Of a stretch of DNA of 17,475 nucleotides, positions 7,538 through 15,240 are shown one piece after another. The translations under genes and the position numbers were made by a program. The notes under the pieces are model-generated. The model made no database searches. It saw only the letters and a program-made list of their open reading frames with translations, and was not told the origin of the DNA. The stretch's first letter is position 1, and the number at the start of each line of letters is the position of its first letter. This stretch comes from CAZMBI01 sp964564675 (GTDB taxonomy: Bacteria > Pseudomonadota > Alphaproteobacteria > Rickettsiales > UBA3002), in NCBI GenBank assembly GCA_964564675.1, contig CAZMBI010000025.1, positions 1 to 17,475 of the forward strand. The letters are read 5' to 3'.

Positions 7538-7553
7538 TGGCACACCACTTGCA
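7538..7553 (+). promoter_or_regulatory. Candidate sigma-54 (-24/-12) promoter
   Basis: TGGCAC-N5-TTGCA fits the sigma-54 consensus TGGCACG-N4-TTGCW with GG and GC ten bases apart; the only clear departure is A for the G after TGGCAC. It lies in the divergent gap immediately before the small exported protein gene. The predicted start of transcription, about 12 bases past the GC, is around 7564, next to the ATG at 7565, which would give a leaderless message. Sigma-54 promoters are common for pilus genes, but no activator gene is visible here. Confidence 0.5.
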
Positions 7554-7564
7554 TACCATCTTCT

Positions 7565-7996
7565 ATGACAAGGCTTCTTCATGTTGCATTGCTGGTCTGG
7601 CTGTGCGCCGGGTTTGTGATGCCGCCGAGTGCGCAGGCGGCGATGCTGTCGCTCAGCCGGTTTATTCCGCTTGACCGTGAAGCCGAGCAAAATAAATCCG
7701 CTATCATCATCCCCAAAGCACGCGCTGTCAACTCGAGCGGCCTGTCGCGTGCCGCTGCATCGCACGGCAGCCGGTTTATGCGCTTAAACCGCGACAGGGT
7801 AACGGTCTCCAATGCGCTGACCGCGCGCCGCGCCGCTGTCAGACAACATGATATAACGGCGCATAAGCCCTCACAACGCAACGCGCTGGCGGATTATCTG
7901 GTCCCTTCCGGACCAATTAATTCAGAAGCGGGCCGGCAGATTTTGCAATTGTTTGATGATCGCGCCATTCCCACCACCAACCCCTTTCATCGCTGA
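7565..7996 (+). CDS. Small exported protein of unknown function
   Basis: I do not recognise the family. The 143-residue product has a clear signal peptide (residues 1-25: hydrophobic core LLHVALLVWLCAGFV, cleavage likely after AQA) and a mature part of about 117 residues rich in Arg, Ala and Ser, so basic, with no cysteine after the signal peptide and no membrane helix. The C-terminus ends TTNPFHR. It is divergent from the TPR-pilT-pilU operon and lies just upstream of pyrD. No Shine-Dalgarno stretch precedes the ATG at 7565, and a sigma-54-like site ends eleven bases before it. Hence the message may be leaderless. A cell-envelope or secreted role is the most that can be said. Confidence 0.65.
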   Translation: MTRLLHVALLVWLCAGFVMPPSAQAAMLSLSRFIPLDREAEQNKSAIIIPKARAVNSSGLSRAAASHGSRFMRLNRDRVTVSNALTARRAAVRQHDITAHKPSQRNALADYLVPSGPINSEAGRQILQLFDDRAIPTTNPFHR

Positions 7997-8031
7997 ACGG
8001 TGCATTTTTCCGTTGTCAGGTGGGTAAGGGC

Positions 8032-8044
8032 GCGCATAATGCGC
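8032..8044 (+). promoter_or_regulatory. Palindrome just upstream of pyrD start
   Basis: GCGCAT-A-ATGCGC is a perfect 13-base inverted repeat ending five bases before the pyrD ATG at 8050. In RNA it could form a GC-rich hairpin (also in the register GGCGC/GCGCC, 8029-8045) that covers the ribosome-binding region. It might modulate pyrD translation or be chance. Confidence 0.3.
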
Positions 8045-8049
8045 CGCAT

Positions 8050-9102
8050 ATGGATTATTTCCGTTTTAGCAAGCCCTTATTGCAATTACTGCCCGCTGAA
8101 CGCGCGCATCATCTGGCCGTTTTCGCTCTCAAACATGGCCTGTTACCTGCGCAGCCGGTCATAAACGATCCGCTGCTAACCTGCCGCGTGGCGGGGCTTG
8201 TGTTTCCCAACCCGGTCGGCCTGGCTGCCGGGTTTGATAAAAATGCGCAGACGCTGGGTGCCATTTTTGCGCAGGGCTTTGGGTTTGTCGAATGCGGCAC
8301 GGTGACACCCAGGGCACAGCCCGGAAATCCCAGACCGCGTGTGTTTCGATTAAAGCAGCGGCAGGCGATTATCAACCGGCTGGGCTTTAACAATGACGGG
8401 CTGGTGCCGTTTATGAGCCATCTGCATAGCTATACGGGCAGTGGTATTGTCGGCGCCAATATCGGCAAGAACAAAGACAGTGAGGATGCGCTCAGAGACT
8501 ACCTGACCTGCCTGCTGGCGGTGTATCCGCACGTGCACTACCTCACGGTCAATGTGTCCTCGCCCAATACGGCGGGACTGCGTGATCTGCAACGCGAGAA
8601 TTCGCTCAAACCCCTTATTGAAGGAGTGCATGCCGCGCGTGATGTGTTGAGCAATGAAGGGCATCCGCACAAGCCGATTTTTATCAAGCTGGCGCCGGAT
8701 CTTGATGTGTCGCAATGCGAGGCGATTGCGCAATTGGCTTTGCATCATCAGCTGGATGGATTAATCATCAGCAACACCACCACCGCCCGCCCGTTTGAGG
8801 TTTCCGCTGCCATGGCTGAAGGCGGGCTCAGCGGGCCGCCGCTGTTTGCGCTGTCCACCGACATGTTGCGCCGTATGTACCGGCTGACCAAAGGGCAGAT
8901 TCCCCTGATCGGCGTGGGCGGCATAAGCTCGGGCAAACAGGCCTATACCAAAATCAAAGCCGGCGCGTCGCTGATTCAGCTTTATACCGGCCTGGTGTAT
9001 CAGGGATTTGGGCTGGTCACCGAGATCAACGAAGAACTGGTTCGCCTGTTGCGCCGCGACGGGTTCGGTTGTGTCCAAGATACGGTCGGCCTGGAGGCAT
9101 GA
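8050..9102 (+). CDS. pyrD: Dihydroorotate dehydrogenase (quinone), class 2
   Basis: The 350-residue enzyme oxidises dihydroorotate to orotate, the fourth step of pyrimidine synthesis, passing electrons to membrane quinone through FMN. Class 2 features are the N-terminal amphipathic helix region (FRFSKPLLQLLPAERAHHLA) that docks to the membrane and the catalytic serine within NVSSPNTAGLRDLQ (about 168-181). Further FMN-barrel motifs are NPVGLAAGFDKNA (54-66), GANIGKNK, and GVGGISSGKQA with LIQLYTGLVYQG near the end. ATG at 8050 is preferred to an in-frame GTG at 8020 because it matches the usual family N-terminus; no good Shine-Dalgarno is seen for either, though AAGGG lies 19 bases upstream. 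It stands apart from other pyr genes and converges on the esterase with five bases between the stops. Confidence 0.96.
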   Translation: MDYFRFSKPLLQLLPAERAHHLAVFALKHGLLPAQPVINDPLLTCRVAGLVFPNPVGLAAGFDKNAQTLGAIFAQGFGFVECGTVTPRAQPGNPRPRVFRLKQRQAIINRLGFNNDGLVPFMSHLHSYTGSGIVGANIGKNKDSEDALRDYLTCLLAVYPHVHYLTVNVSSPNTAGLRDLQRENSLKPLIEGVHAARDVLSNEGHPHKPIFIKLAPDLDVSQCEAIAQLALHHQLDGLIISNTTTARPFEVSAAMAEGGLSGPPLFALSTDMLRRMYRLTKGQIPLIGVGGISSGKQAYTKIKAGASLIQLYTGLVYQGFGLVTEINEELVRLLRRDGFGCVQDTVGLEA

Positions 9103-9107
9103 GCGGT

Positions 9108-9761
9108 TTACCCAAGGTGCGCGCGTAAGAAACGCCGGGCGATGGCGATGCCTTCCGGATCAATGCCGTGGCCGAGCCCGGGGCGGGGGTGGCGATCGAC
9201 CGGCACCTGATGCGCCTTTAGCGCTTCCGCTGAACCGTCGAGCGCCGCAAAAGGCACTACGCCGTCATCGTCGCCGTGGATCAGGCAGACCGGGGGGCGG
9301 CAGCGTATTTCGTCGCCCAGCTCCTGCGGGGCGATCAGCGCCCCGGAAAAGCCGATAATCGCCGCGCAGCACGGCGACTCGCGCCGCAGCATGGTATGCA
9401 GCGCCATCATGCTGCCCTGTGAAAAACCGATGACCGCGAGTCGCTCCGGGCTCAGGCCGTCTGCGGTCAGCTGCGTATCGAGAAAATCATTCAGGATCGG
9501 CGCGGCGTGCCTGGCACCTGTTAGCAGGCTGTCCATGCTCCAGTCCTGCAGGCTGAACCATTGATAGCCGACCGGTGCCATATCGCAGGGAAACGGCGCA
9601 TGCGGCGAGACGAACCGGGCGTCGGGAAAATCCTCACGGAAGAATTCGGCCAAGCTGATCAGGTCATTGCCGTCGGCGCCCAACCCGTGCAAAAACACGA
9701 TCAGTTGTTGCGGCGTGTTGCCGGACGCGGGAGCGAGCGAAGGACCGGTGAGTTGCGTCAT
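9108..9761 (-). CDS. Alpha/beta hydrolase, carboxylesterase/phospholipase family
   Basis: The 217-residue cytoplasmic protein belongs to the small carboxylesterase/lysophospholipase family (PF02230-like, as YpfH or acyl-protein thioesterase relatives). The catalytic triad can be read directly: Ser114 in GFSQGS, Asp166 in HGDDDGVVP, and His198 in GLGHGID. The oxyanion-hole motif FLHGLGADGNDL is at 23-34. Length is typical. There is no signal peptide. Its start is only about 35 bases from the polA start on the other strand, so the two genes share a very short divergent promoter region; AGAGA stands about eight bases before the ATG. The substrate (short-chain carboxylic esters or lysophospholipids) cannot be decided from the sequence. 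Confidence 0.9.
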   Translation of the reverse strand: MTQLTGPSLAPASGNTPQQLIVFLHGLGADGNDLISLAEFFREDFPDARFVSPHAPFPCDMAPVGYQWFSLQDWSMDSLLTGARHAAPILNDFLDTQLTADGLSPERLAVIGFSQGSMMALHTMLRRESPCCAAIIGFSGALIAPQELGDEIRCRPPVCLIHGDDDGVVPFAALDGSAEALKAHQVPVDRHPRPGLGHGIDPEGIAIARRFLRAHLG

Positions 9762-9796
9762 ATGATTCTCTGCTTGTGTCTGGGACGATTCGTTTT

Positions 9797-12673
9797 ATGG
9801 TTCATAGAATGAATGCTGCTCAATCGCAACCCAAGACCGACCGTCGCCCCACGCTAGCGCTGATAGACGGCTCGGGCTATATTTTCCGCGCCTATCATGC
9901 CCTGCCGCCGCTGACCCGTCCGGACGGCGAGCCGGTGGGCGCCGTATACGGCTATACCAACATGCTGCTCAAGTTGCCCGAGTTGGTGCCGTCGGATTTT
10001 ACAGCAGTGATTTTCGATGCCGCGCGGCGCACTTTCCGCAACGAGATTTATGAGGATTATAAGGCCAACCGCGCCGAGCCGCCGGAAGACCTGGTGCCGC
10101 AGTTCGCGCGTGTGCGCGAGGCGACGCAGGCGCTTAATATACCAAGTGCTGAGCTGCATCATTACGAAGCGGATGATCTCATCGCCTCTTATGCCAAGGC
10201 GGCGGTAGAACAGGGCATGGACGTGGTGATCGTCTCCTCGGATAAGGATCTGATGCAGCTGGTGAACGATCACGTGTCGTTATATGACCCGATCAAACAG
10301 AAACCGCTCGGCGAGCAGGAGGTGAAGGATAAATTCGGCGTTGCCCCGGAGCGGGTGACCGACGTACAGGCGCTGATCGGCGACAGTATCGACAACGTGC
10401 CGGGGGTGCCCGGCATCGGGCCGAAAACGGCGGCGCAACTGATCGAACAGTTCGGCTCGCTGGAGGGCGTGTTAGAACATGCCGGCGAGATCAAACAGCA
10501 TAAACGTCGCGAAACGTTGATAGAATATGCACAGCAGGCGCGCCTGTCGCATGAGCTGGTCAGGCTCAAATATGACGTGCCGCTGCCCCGGCCGATTGAT
10601 GAACTGCAGACCCGCCAACCGGTAGAGGAGGCGCTGATTGCCTTCCTGCAGGAAAACGGGTTTAAGGCGCTTTTGAAGCGGCTGGGTAAGGAGCATATGC
10701 TTGCCGGTCCGGATGCGGGGCAGGCGGATGATGCGCATGAGGCGGCGCCAGCGCCCGCGCGTGATTATTCGCTGATCGCCGATATGGGCACGCTGCGGCA
10801 ATGGATCGCCCGCGCCCGGGCCGCCGGGATGGTTGCCATCGACACCGAGACCACCTCGCTGAACGCCATGCAGGCGCGGCTGGTGGGCATCTCGCTGTGT
10901 ATCGAGCCAGGCGAGGCGTGTTATATTCCGCTGGGCCATGTGAGCACCGCAACCACCGATGCGAACCCGCCAGCGGAGGGTGGGGGAAGCAGCCAGAGCG
11001 GGGGCTCGGGTGAAGCGCAATCCGACCTGTTTACTTCGCCTCCCGCGCAAGCGAGCCTGCACCCCGGTCAACTTCCAGTGGCGGATGTGCTCGCAGAGCT
11101 GGAACCGCTGCTGGCCGATCCGGGTGTTCTCAAGGTGGGCCAGAATATCAAATATGATCTGCTGATCCTGCGCCAGTGCGGCGTTCAGATCACTCCCGTA
11201 GATGACACCATGCTGCTGTCATACGATTTATATGCCGGATTGCATCCGCACAATATGGATGAGCTTGCCAAACGCTTGCTTGATTACACGCCGATTGCGT
11301 ATAAAACCGTCGTTGGCAGCGGCAAATCGCAAAAGAATTTTGCCGAGATTACCCCTGATGCCGCGCGCGATTATGCCGCCGAGGATGCCGATATTACCCG
11401 CCGCCTGCACGCGCAGTTAAAGCCGCAGCTGGCGGCCTGTCACCTCACGCGCATCTATGAGCGCACCGACCGGCCATTAATTCCGGTCATTGTGGCCATG
11501 GAGGCCGCAGGTATCACGGTCGATCCCGATAGACTGCGCATACTCTCCCGCGAATTCGCCGAACAGATGGAAGCGCTGGAGCACACCATTCACACGCTCG
11601 CCGGACGCGCGTTTAATATCGCCTCGCCCAAGCAGCTGGGGGAAATCCTGTATGAGGATATGGGGCTGGCCGGGGGCAGGAAGTCCAGCAAGACCGGTGC
11701 TTATTCCACCGATGCCGGCGTGCTGGAGGAGCTGGCGGCTCAGGGACACGAAATGCCGGCCAAAGTGCTTGACTGGCGGCAGCTGGCCAAGCTCAAAGGC
11801 ACCTATACCGATGCGCTGGTTGCGGAAATTCATCCCGAGACCGGACGTATTCACACCTCGTTTTCACTGGCGGCGACGACCACCGGGCGGCTTGCCTCGT
11901 CGGATCCGAACCTGCAGAATATTCCCATTCGCAGCGAAGCGGGGCGGCGTATTCGCGAGGCATTTGTTGCCGCGCCGGGCTGTCAGCTGATTTCGGCGGA
12001 TTATTCCCAGATCGAGCTGCGGCTGCTGGCCGATATCGCGGATATCGCGGTGCTTAAAGACGCTTTCCGGCACGGAGCCGACATTCATGCCACCACCGCC
12101 AGCCAGATGTTCGGTGTGCCGGTTGAAGCGGTCGACAGCGACTTGCGGCGCAAGGCCAAGACCATCAATTTCGGGATCATCTATGGTATCAGTGCGCACG
12201 GACTGGCAACCCGGCTGGGCATATCGCGCGGCGAGGCGGCAGAATATATCGACGCCTATTTTGCCCAGTATCCGGGCATTAGAGATTATATGGAGCGCAC
12301 CAAAGGGTTTGCCCGCGAGCACGGCTATGTCACCACCCACATGGGCCGGCGGGTTCATATTAAAGACATCCACGCGAAAAACCCGAACCAACGCGCCTTC
12401 TCCGAGCGCGCGGCGATCAATGCGCCGCTGCAGGGCACGGCGGCGGATATCATCAAGCGCGCGATGGTGCAGGTATATGAACGATTGGCAACGGACTTCC
12501 CAGAGGCTACATTGTTATTACAGGTGCACGATGAATTGATTCTGGAAGCGCCGGAAAAACAGGCGGAGGAAGTGGCGCAAACAGTGCAGGGTGTGATGCA
12601 GCGCGCCATGGAGCTTTCCGTGCCACTGGCGGTGGAATATGGTATCGGCGCGCACTGGGGTGCGATACATTAA
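9797..12673 (+). CDS. polA: DNA polymerase I
   Basis: A full-length family A polymerase of about 958 residues for Okazaki-fragment processing and repair. The N-terminal 5'-3' exonuclease is intact (LIDGSGYIFRAYHALPPL, later GDSIDNVPGVPGIGPKTA). The proofreading domain is also intact: Exo I D349-T-E351, Exo II QNIKYD (449-454), Exo III YAAED (526-530). The polymerase shows motif A ADYSQIELR (D735), motif B RRKAKTINFGIIYG (from 784) and motif C VHDE (D912). A Gly/Ser/Pro-rich insert of about 45 residues lies between Exo I and Exo II (around nt 10950-11080). Start choice is open: ATG at 9797 has GGGA eleven bases upstream, ATG at 9809 is four codons later, and a GTG at 9776 has no support. It is divergent from the esterase. 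Confidence 0.97.
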   Translation: MVHRMNAAQSQPKTDRRPTLALIDGSGYIFRAYHALPPLTRPDGEPVGAVYGYTNMLLKLPELVPSDFTAVIFDAARRTFRNEIYEDYKANRAEPPEDLVPQFARVREATQALNIPSAELHHYEADDLIASYAKAAVEQGMDVVIVSSDKDLMQLVNDHVSLYDPIKQKPLGEQEVKDKFGVAPERVTDVQALIGDSIDNVPGVPGIGPKTAAQLIEQFGSLEGVLEHAGEIKQHKRRETLIEYAQQARLSHELVRLKYDVPLPRPIDELQTRQPVEEALIAFLQENGFKALLKRLGKEHMLAGPDAGQADDAHEAAPAPARDYSLIADMGTLRQWIARARAAGMVAIDTETTSLNAMQARLVGISLCIEPGEACYIPLGHVSTATTDANPPAEGGGSSQSGGSGEAQSDLFTSPPAQASLHPGQLPVADVLAELEPLLADPGVLKVGQNIKYDLLILRQCGVQITPVDDTMLLSYDLYAGLHPHNMDELAKRLLDYTPIAYKTVVGSGKSQKNFAEITPDAARDYAAEDADITRRLHAQLKPQLAACHLTRIYERTDRPLIPVIVAMEAAGITVDPDRLRILSREFAEQMEALEHTIHTLAGRAFNIASPKQLGEILYEDMGLAGGRKSSKTGAYSTDAGVLEELAAQGHEMPAKVLDWRQLAKLKGTYTDALVAEIHPETGRIHTSFSLAATTTGRLASSDPNLQNIPIRSEAGRRIREAFVAAPGCQLISADYSQIELRLLADIADIAVLKDAFRHGADIHATTASQMFGVPVEAVDSDLRRKAKTINFGIIYGISAHGLATRLGISRGEAAEYIDAYFAQYPGIRDYMERTKGFAREHGYVTTHMGRRVHIKDIHAKNPNQRAFSERAAINAPLQGTAADIIKRAMVQVYERLATDFPEATLLLQVHDELILEAPEKQAEEVAQTVQGVMQRAMELSVPLAVEYGIGAHWGAIH

Positions 12674-12696
12674 CGTAACAAAACTGTTTAAAATCC

Positions 12697-12725
12697 TTGG
12701 AATTGCCCTAAGTTTCAGCTATTAA
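12697..12725 (+). promoter_or_regulatory. Candidate sigma-70-type promoter for the flavoprotein gene
   Basis: TTGGAA (12697-12702), a 17-base spacer and TATTAA (12720-12725) each match four of six consensus positions. The predicted transcript would begin near 12732, 15 bases before the ATG, and keep the GAGAG ribosome site. Based on consensus only. Confidence 0.35.
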
Positions 12726-12746
12726 GAGCGTTTGCACGAGAGACAC

Positions 12747-14159
12747 ATGACCGAATCATTTCGCGATAAGCTGAAAACTGTCGTTATTTCCGGTAAGGAA
12801 GTGCTGCCGATTGTCGAGGGCGGCAAGGGAATTGGCGCTACCAACGGATACAGCGCTGGCGCGTTTGCCGCCGCCGGGGCGGTGGGCACGTTTTCCGGTG
12901 TCAACGCCGATCGTTATGATGAAAACGGTCAGGTGATTCCGCAGGTCTATCATAGTAAGACGCGGCGCGAACGTCACGAGGAACTGATCAATATGGGCAT
13001 CGACGGGGCGGTGCAGCAGGCTCGTATCGCCTATGACAAAGCGTGCGGTAATGGCCGGATTCATATGAACATCCTGTGGGAGATGGGCGGCGCCGAGCGC
13101 ATCTTAACCGGCGTGCTGGAGCGTACCCGCGGGCTGATTCACGGCGTGACATGCGGCGCGGGCATGCCTTATCGCCTGGGCGAAATTGCCGGACAATACG
13201 AGGTGTATTATCACCCGATTGTCTCCTCAATGCGCGCCTTTCGCGCGTTGTGGAAGCGCGGCTATCATAAAACCCGGCAATGGTTGGGCAGTGTCGTCTA
13301 TGAAGACCCGTGGCTGGCCGGCGGGCATAACGGCCTGTCCAACAGCGAAGACCCGACGCGCCCGCAGGATCCGTATCCGAGGGTGCGCGAGCTGCGCCAG
13401 TTTATGAACGAGGTCGGCCTGCACGATACGCCGATCATCATGGCCGGCGGCGCCTGGCATCTGCAAGACTGGGAACACTGGCTGGACAATGACGAAATCG
13501 GCCCCATTGCCTTTCAGTTCGGCACGCGGCCGTTACTGACTCAGGAAAGCCCGGTCCCAGAGCGCTGGAAACAGAAATTATTGCAGCTGAAAAAAGGCGA
13601 TGTATTTCTCAATCAGTTCAGCCCGACCGGCTTTTATTCCTCGGCGGTGAATAACAGCTTCATCCGCGAGCTGCGCGAACGTGAAGAACGCCAGGTCGCC
13701 TATGCCACCGAGCCGGAGGGCTATCTTACCGAACCGTTTCCCTTCGGTCCGCGCAAACGCCCGATTTATATCACCCCGGACGATAAAGAACGGGCCGAGA
13801 ACTGGATGGATCTGGGCTATAGCGAAGCCATGAAAACCCCCGACCAGACGATCATTTTCGTTACCCCGGAAAAGGCCAACCAGATTTTAACCGATCAGAT
13901 TGAATGCATGGGCTGTCTCAGCCATTGCCGCTTTTCCAACTGGAAGGATCATGATGACCACACCACCGGCAAAAAGGCGGATCCGCGCAGTTTTTGTATC
14001 CAAAAGAGCCTGCAGGCGATTATTCACGGCGCCGATGTCGATCATGAGCTGATGTTTTCCGGCCATAACGCCTATAAATTCGGGGAGGATCCGTTTTACG
14101 CCGACGGCCATATCCCAACCGTTTCGCAGCTGATTGACCGGATTGTAACCGGCGAATAG
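12747..14159 (+). CDS. Nitronate monooxygenase-like flavoprotein with C-terminal Cys cluster
   Basis: The 470-residue protein resembles the nitronate monooxygenase/2-nitropropane dioxygenase family of FMN TIM-barrel oxidoreductases. The N-terminal part holds a Gly-rich FMN region (EGGKGIGATNGYSAGAFAAAG), the middle holds AGGHNG with His194 at the place of the family's catalytic His, and MAGGAW with FQFGTRPLL fits the phosphate-binding part of the barrel. It is longer than typical members (320-380) by a C-terminal extension carrying Cys387-x2-Cys390-x3-Cys394 and Cys417, which could bind a metal or an iron-sulfur cluster. ATG at 12747 with GAGAG five bases before it is preferred to an in-frame TTG at 12732. 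The substrate is unknown; true nitronate oxidation is not proven. The neighbour irr, 117 bases downstream, suggests but does not show a link to iron. Confidence 0.85.
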   Translation: MTESFRDKLKTVVISGKEVLPIVEGGKGIGATNGYSAGAFAAAGAVGTFSGVNADRYDENGQVIPQVYHSKTRRERHEELINMGIDGAVQQARIAYDKACGNGRIHMNILWEMGGAERILTGVLERTRGLIHGVTCGAGMPYRLGEIAGQYEVYYHPIVSSMRAFRALWKRGYHKTRQWLGSVVYEDPWLAGGHNGLSNSEDPTRPQDPYPRVRELRQFMNEVGLHDTPIIMAGGAWHLQDWEHWLDNDEIGPIAFQFGTRPLLTQESPVPERWKQKLLQLKKGDVFLNQFSPTGFYSSAVNNSFIRELREREERQVAYATEPEGYLTEPFPFGPRKRPIYITPDDKERAENWMDLGYSEAMKTPDQTIIFVTPEKANQILTDQIECMGCLSHCRFSNWKDHDDHTTGKKADPRSFCIQKSLQAIIHGADVDHELMFSGHNAYKFGEDPFYADGHIPTVSQLIDRIVTGE

Positions 14160-14207
14160 GGCGGCGGCAAAACTGTGCAAAAGATGCGAATTAGTCGCAG
14201 AATAATC

Positions 14208-14235
14208 TTGAAAAAATTGCTTGCAATGCTAATAT
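14208..14235 (+). promoter_or_regulatory. Candidate irr promoter
   Basis: TTGAAA (14208-14213), a 16-base spacer and TAATAT (14230-14235) form a plausible -35/-10 pair. The -10 lies inside a perfect 12-base palindrome CTAATATATTAG (14229-14240), so a dimeric regulator bound there would block the promoter. Confidence 0.4.
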
Positions 14236-14258
14236 ATTAGATGTTTTCATTTTTTTAT

Positions 14259-14273
14259 TAGAATAACATTCTA
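14259..14273 (+). promoter_or_regulatory. Possible Irr/Fur-family operator
   Basis: TAGAAT-AAC-ATTCTA is a perfect inverted repeat four bases before the irr ATG. It resembles the Irr iron control element (TTTAGAA-N3-TTCTAAA), but the TAGAA/TTCTA halves here are separated by five bases rather than three. Autoregulation by Irr is therefore a guess. Confidence 0.4.
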
Positions 14274-14276
14274 TTT

Positions 14277-14690
14277 ATGACATCGACACAGGACATATCT
14301 GACTGTTTGAAAGATGCCGGCTTGCGTCCAACACGCCAGCGCATCATGCTGGGCACCTTGCTGTGGAGTGGGGAAAACCGTCATGTCACGCCTGAGCAGC
14401 TGCATACCGAATCGCGCAACGCTAATATGCAGGTGTCGATGGCTACGGTATACAATACGCTGCACCAGTTCGTTGATGCCGGCTTACTGAAAGAAGTCGT
14501 CGTCGATGGCGGGCGCTCGTATTTCGACACCAATACCGAGCCGCATCATCATTTCCTGTATGAAGCCACCGGCGAGCTGGAGGACATACCGGCCGATCAG
14601 ATCGAGATGCCGCATATCCCGGTGCCCAAAGGCTGCATGCCCAATCAGGTCTCCAGCGTGGATGTCATCATCCGCGTGCGACCGAATTAG
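14277..14690 (+). CDS. irr: Fur-family iron response regulator Irr
   Basis: The 137-residue protein matches the alphaproteobacterial Irr branch of the Fur family: AGLRPTRQRIMLG (14-26), winged-helix MQVSMATVYNTLHQFVDAGLL (part of 51-71), SYFDTNTEPHHHFLYE (81-96) with the His90-91-92 cluster used for metal or heme binding, and a short C-terminus VDVIIRVRPN. The CxxC zinc motifs of true Fur are absent. The N-terminal heme regulatory motif GCPWHDV known from Bradyrhizobium Irr is also absent, as in many other Irr proteins. Irr represses or activates iron and heme genes under iron limitation. No Shine-Dalgarno is visible before the ATG. The gene ends four bases before the convergent SH3 protein gene. 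Confidence 0.9.
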   Translation: MTSTQDISDCLKDAGLRPTRQRIMLGTLLWSGENRHVTPEQLHTESRNANMQVSMATVYNTLHQFVDAGLLKEVVVDGGRSYFDTNTEPHHHFLYEATGELEDIPADQIEMPHIPVPKGCMPNQVSSVDVIIRVRPN

Positions 14691-14694
14691 GGGG

Positions 14695-15198
14695 TTAATC
14701 CGCGTCTATCCGCTCATCCGGATACACGCCCCAGATAAAGTCCCGGCGAATCCATCCCTTGTATCCTTCAAAAGCCAGCCGGCACCAGTGTGCCGTGCAT
14801 TCCAGCAGCGTGCCCGGCACCAGCGGATCCACTTCAAGCACCGTGCCGCTATTGGCATCGGGCCCGCGATAAAGCGGCCGGCGGTGCTGCCTGATCAGGG
14901 CCGTGCGTTCCCCGCTGAGCAGGTTTTTATAAATCCAGCCCTCGCTGTTTTCGATATCGCGGATTTTACGCCAGTGGCCGAACTCTTCGACGATTTCCAC
15001 CGGCAGCCGCGCCTTGCGAAACACCCAGCGGATCGGATAGCGCTCGCCGGGGCCGACGCGGACATTGATATAATCCGACTTCAGCGAGACATAACGCGGC
15101 AGCGGCAGGCCGGAGCTATGAAACATCGGGTTATCTTCGGCCATGGCCGGCGGCAGCAGGCTTGCGATGAATACCAGCACACACAAATAGCGCGTCAT
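14695..15198 (-). CDS. Exported bacterial SH3-domain protein
   Basis: About 167 residues. Signal peptide MTRYLCVLVFIASLLPPAMA with likely cleavage after AMA (residue 20). The mature part contains a first SH3b unit (about 36-95: YVSLKSDYINVRVGPGERYP, FGHWRKIRD, GWIYKNLLSG) and a second, more divergent one (about 100-155, ending GYKGWIRRDFIWGVYP). Such proteins are common in alphaproteobacteria (the DUF1058/SH3_4 type) and probably bind peptidoglycan or protein partners in the periplasm. I chose ATG at 15198 rather than a TTG at 15234 because the signal peptide begins exactly there; no good ribosome site is seen for either. It lies 42 bases after the E1-like gene on the same strand and may be the last gene of the cysK operon. 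Function is unknown beyond the fold. Confidence 0.85.
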   Translation of the reverse strand: MTRYLCVLVFIASLLPPAMAEDNPMFHSSGLPLPRYVSLKSDYINVRVGPGERYPIRWVFRKARLPVEIVEEFGHWRKIRDIENSEGWIYKNLLSGERTALIRQHRRPLYRGPDANSGTVLEVDPLVPGTLLECTAHWCRLAFEGYKGWIRRDFIWGVYPDERIDAD

Positions 15199-15240
15199 GC
15201 TGTTGTCTGTAATCGATTGCACGCTGGCAGGCAAATGAAA

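Noticed and set aside
8001..8020. Hairpin ACGG/CCGT after the small exported protein as a terminator
   Set aside because: The stem is short and bulged and the T-run lies in the loop, not after the stem.
10472..11071. Long - strand open frame inside polA
   Set aside because: It is antisense to conserved polA domains and rich in Arg/Gly as expected for an antisense shadow in G+C-rich DNA.
10950..11080. Gly/Ser/Pro-rich insert in the PolA proofreading domain as a possible disruption
   Set aside because: The frame is intact and all three exonuclease motifs are present on either side; variable linkers at this place are common in alphaproteobacterial PolA.
12032..12050. Tandem GATATCGCG repeat in polA
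   Set aside because: It encodes Ala-Asp-Ile twice in a position where alphaproteobacterial PolA proteins commonly have a similar stretch, so it needs no special explanation.
11864..12391. - strand open frame opposite the polymerase active-site motifs
   Set aside because: Motifs A and B of polA on the + strand explain the conservation; no independent start site is visible.
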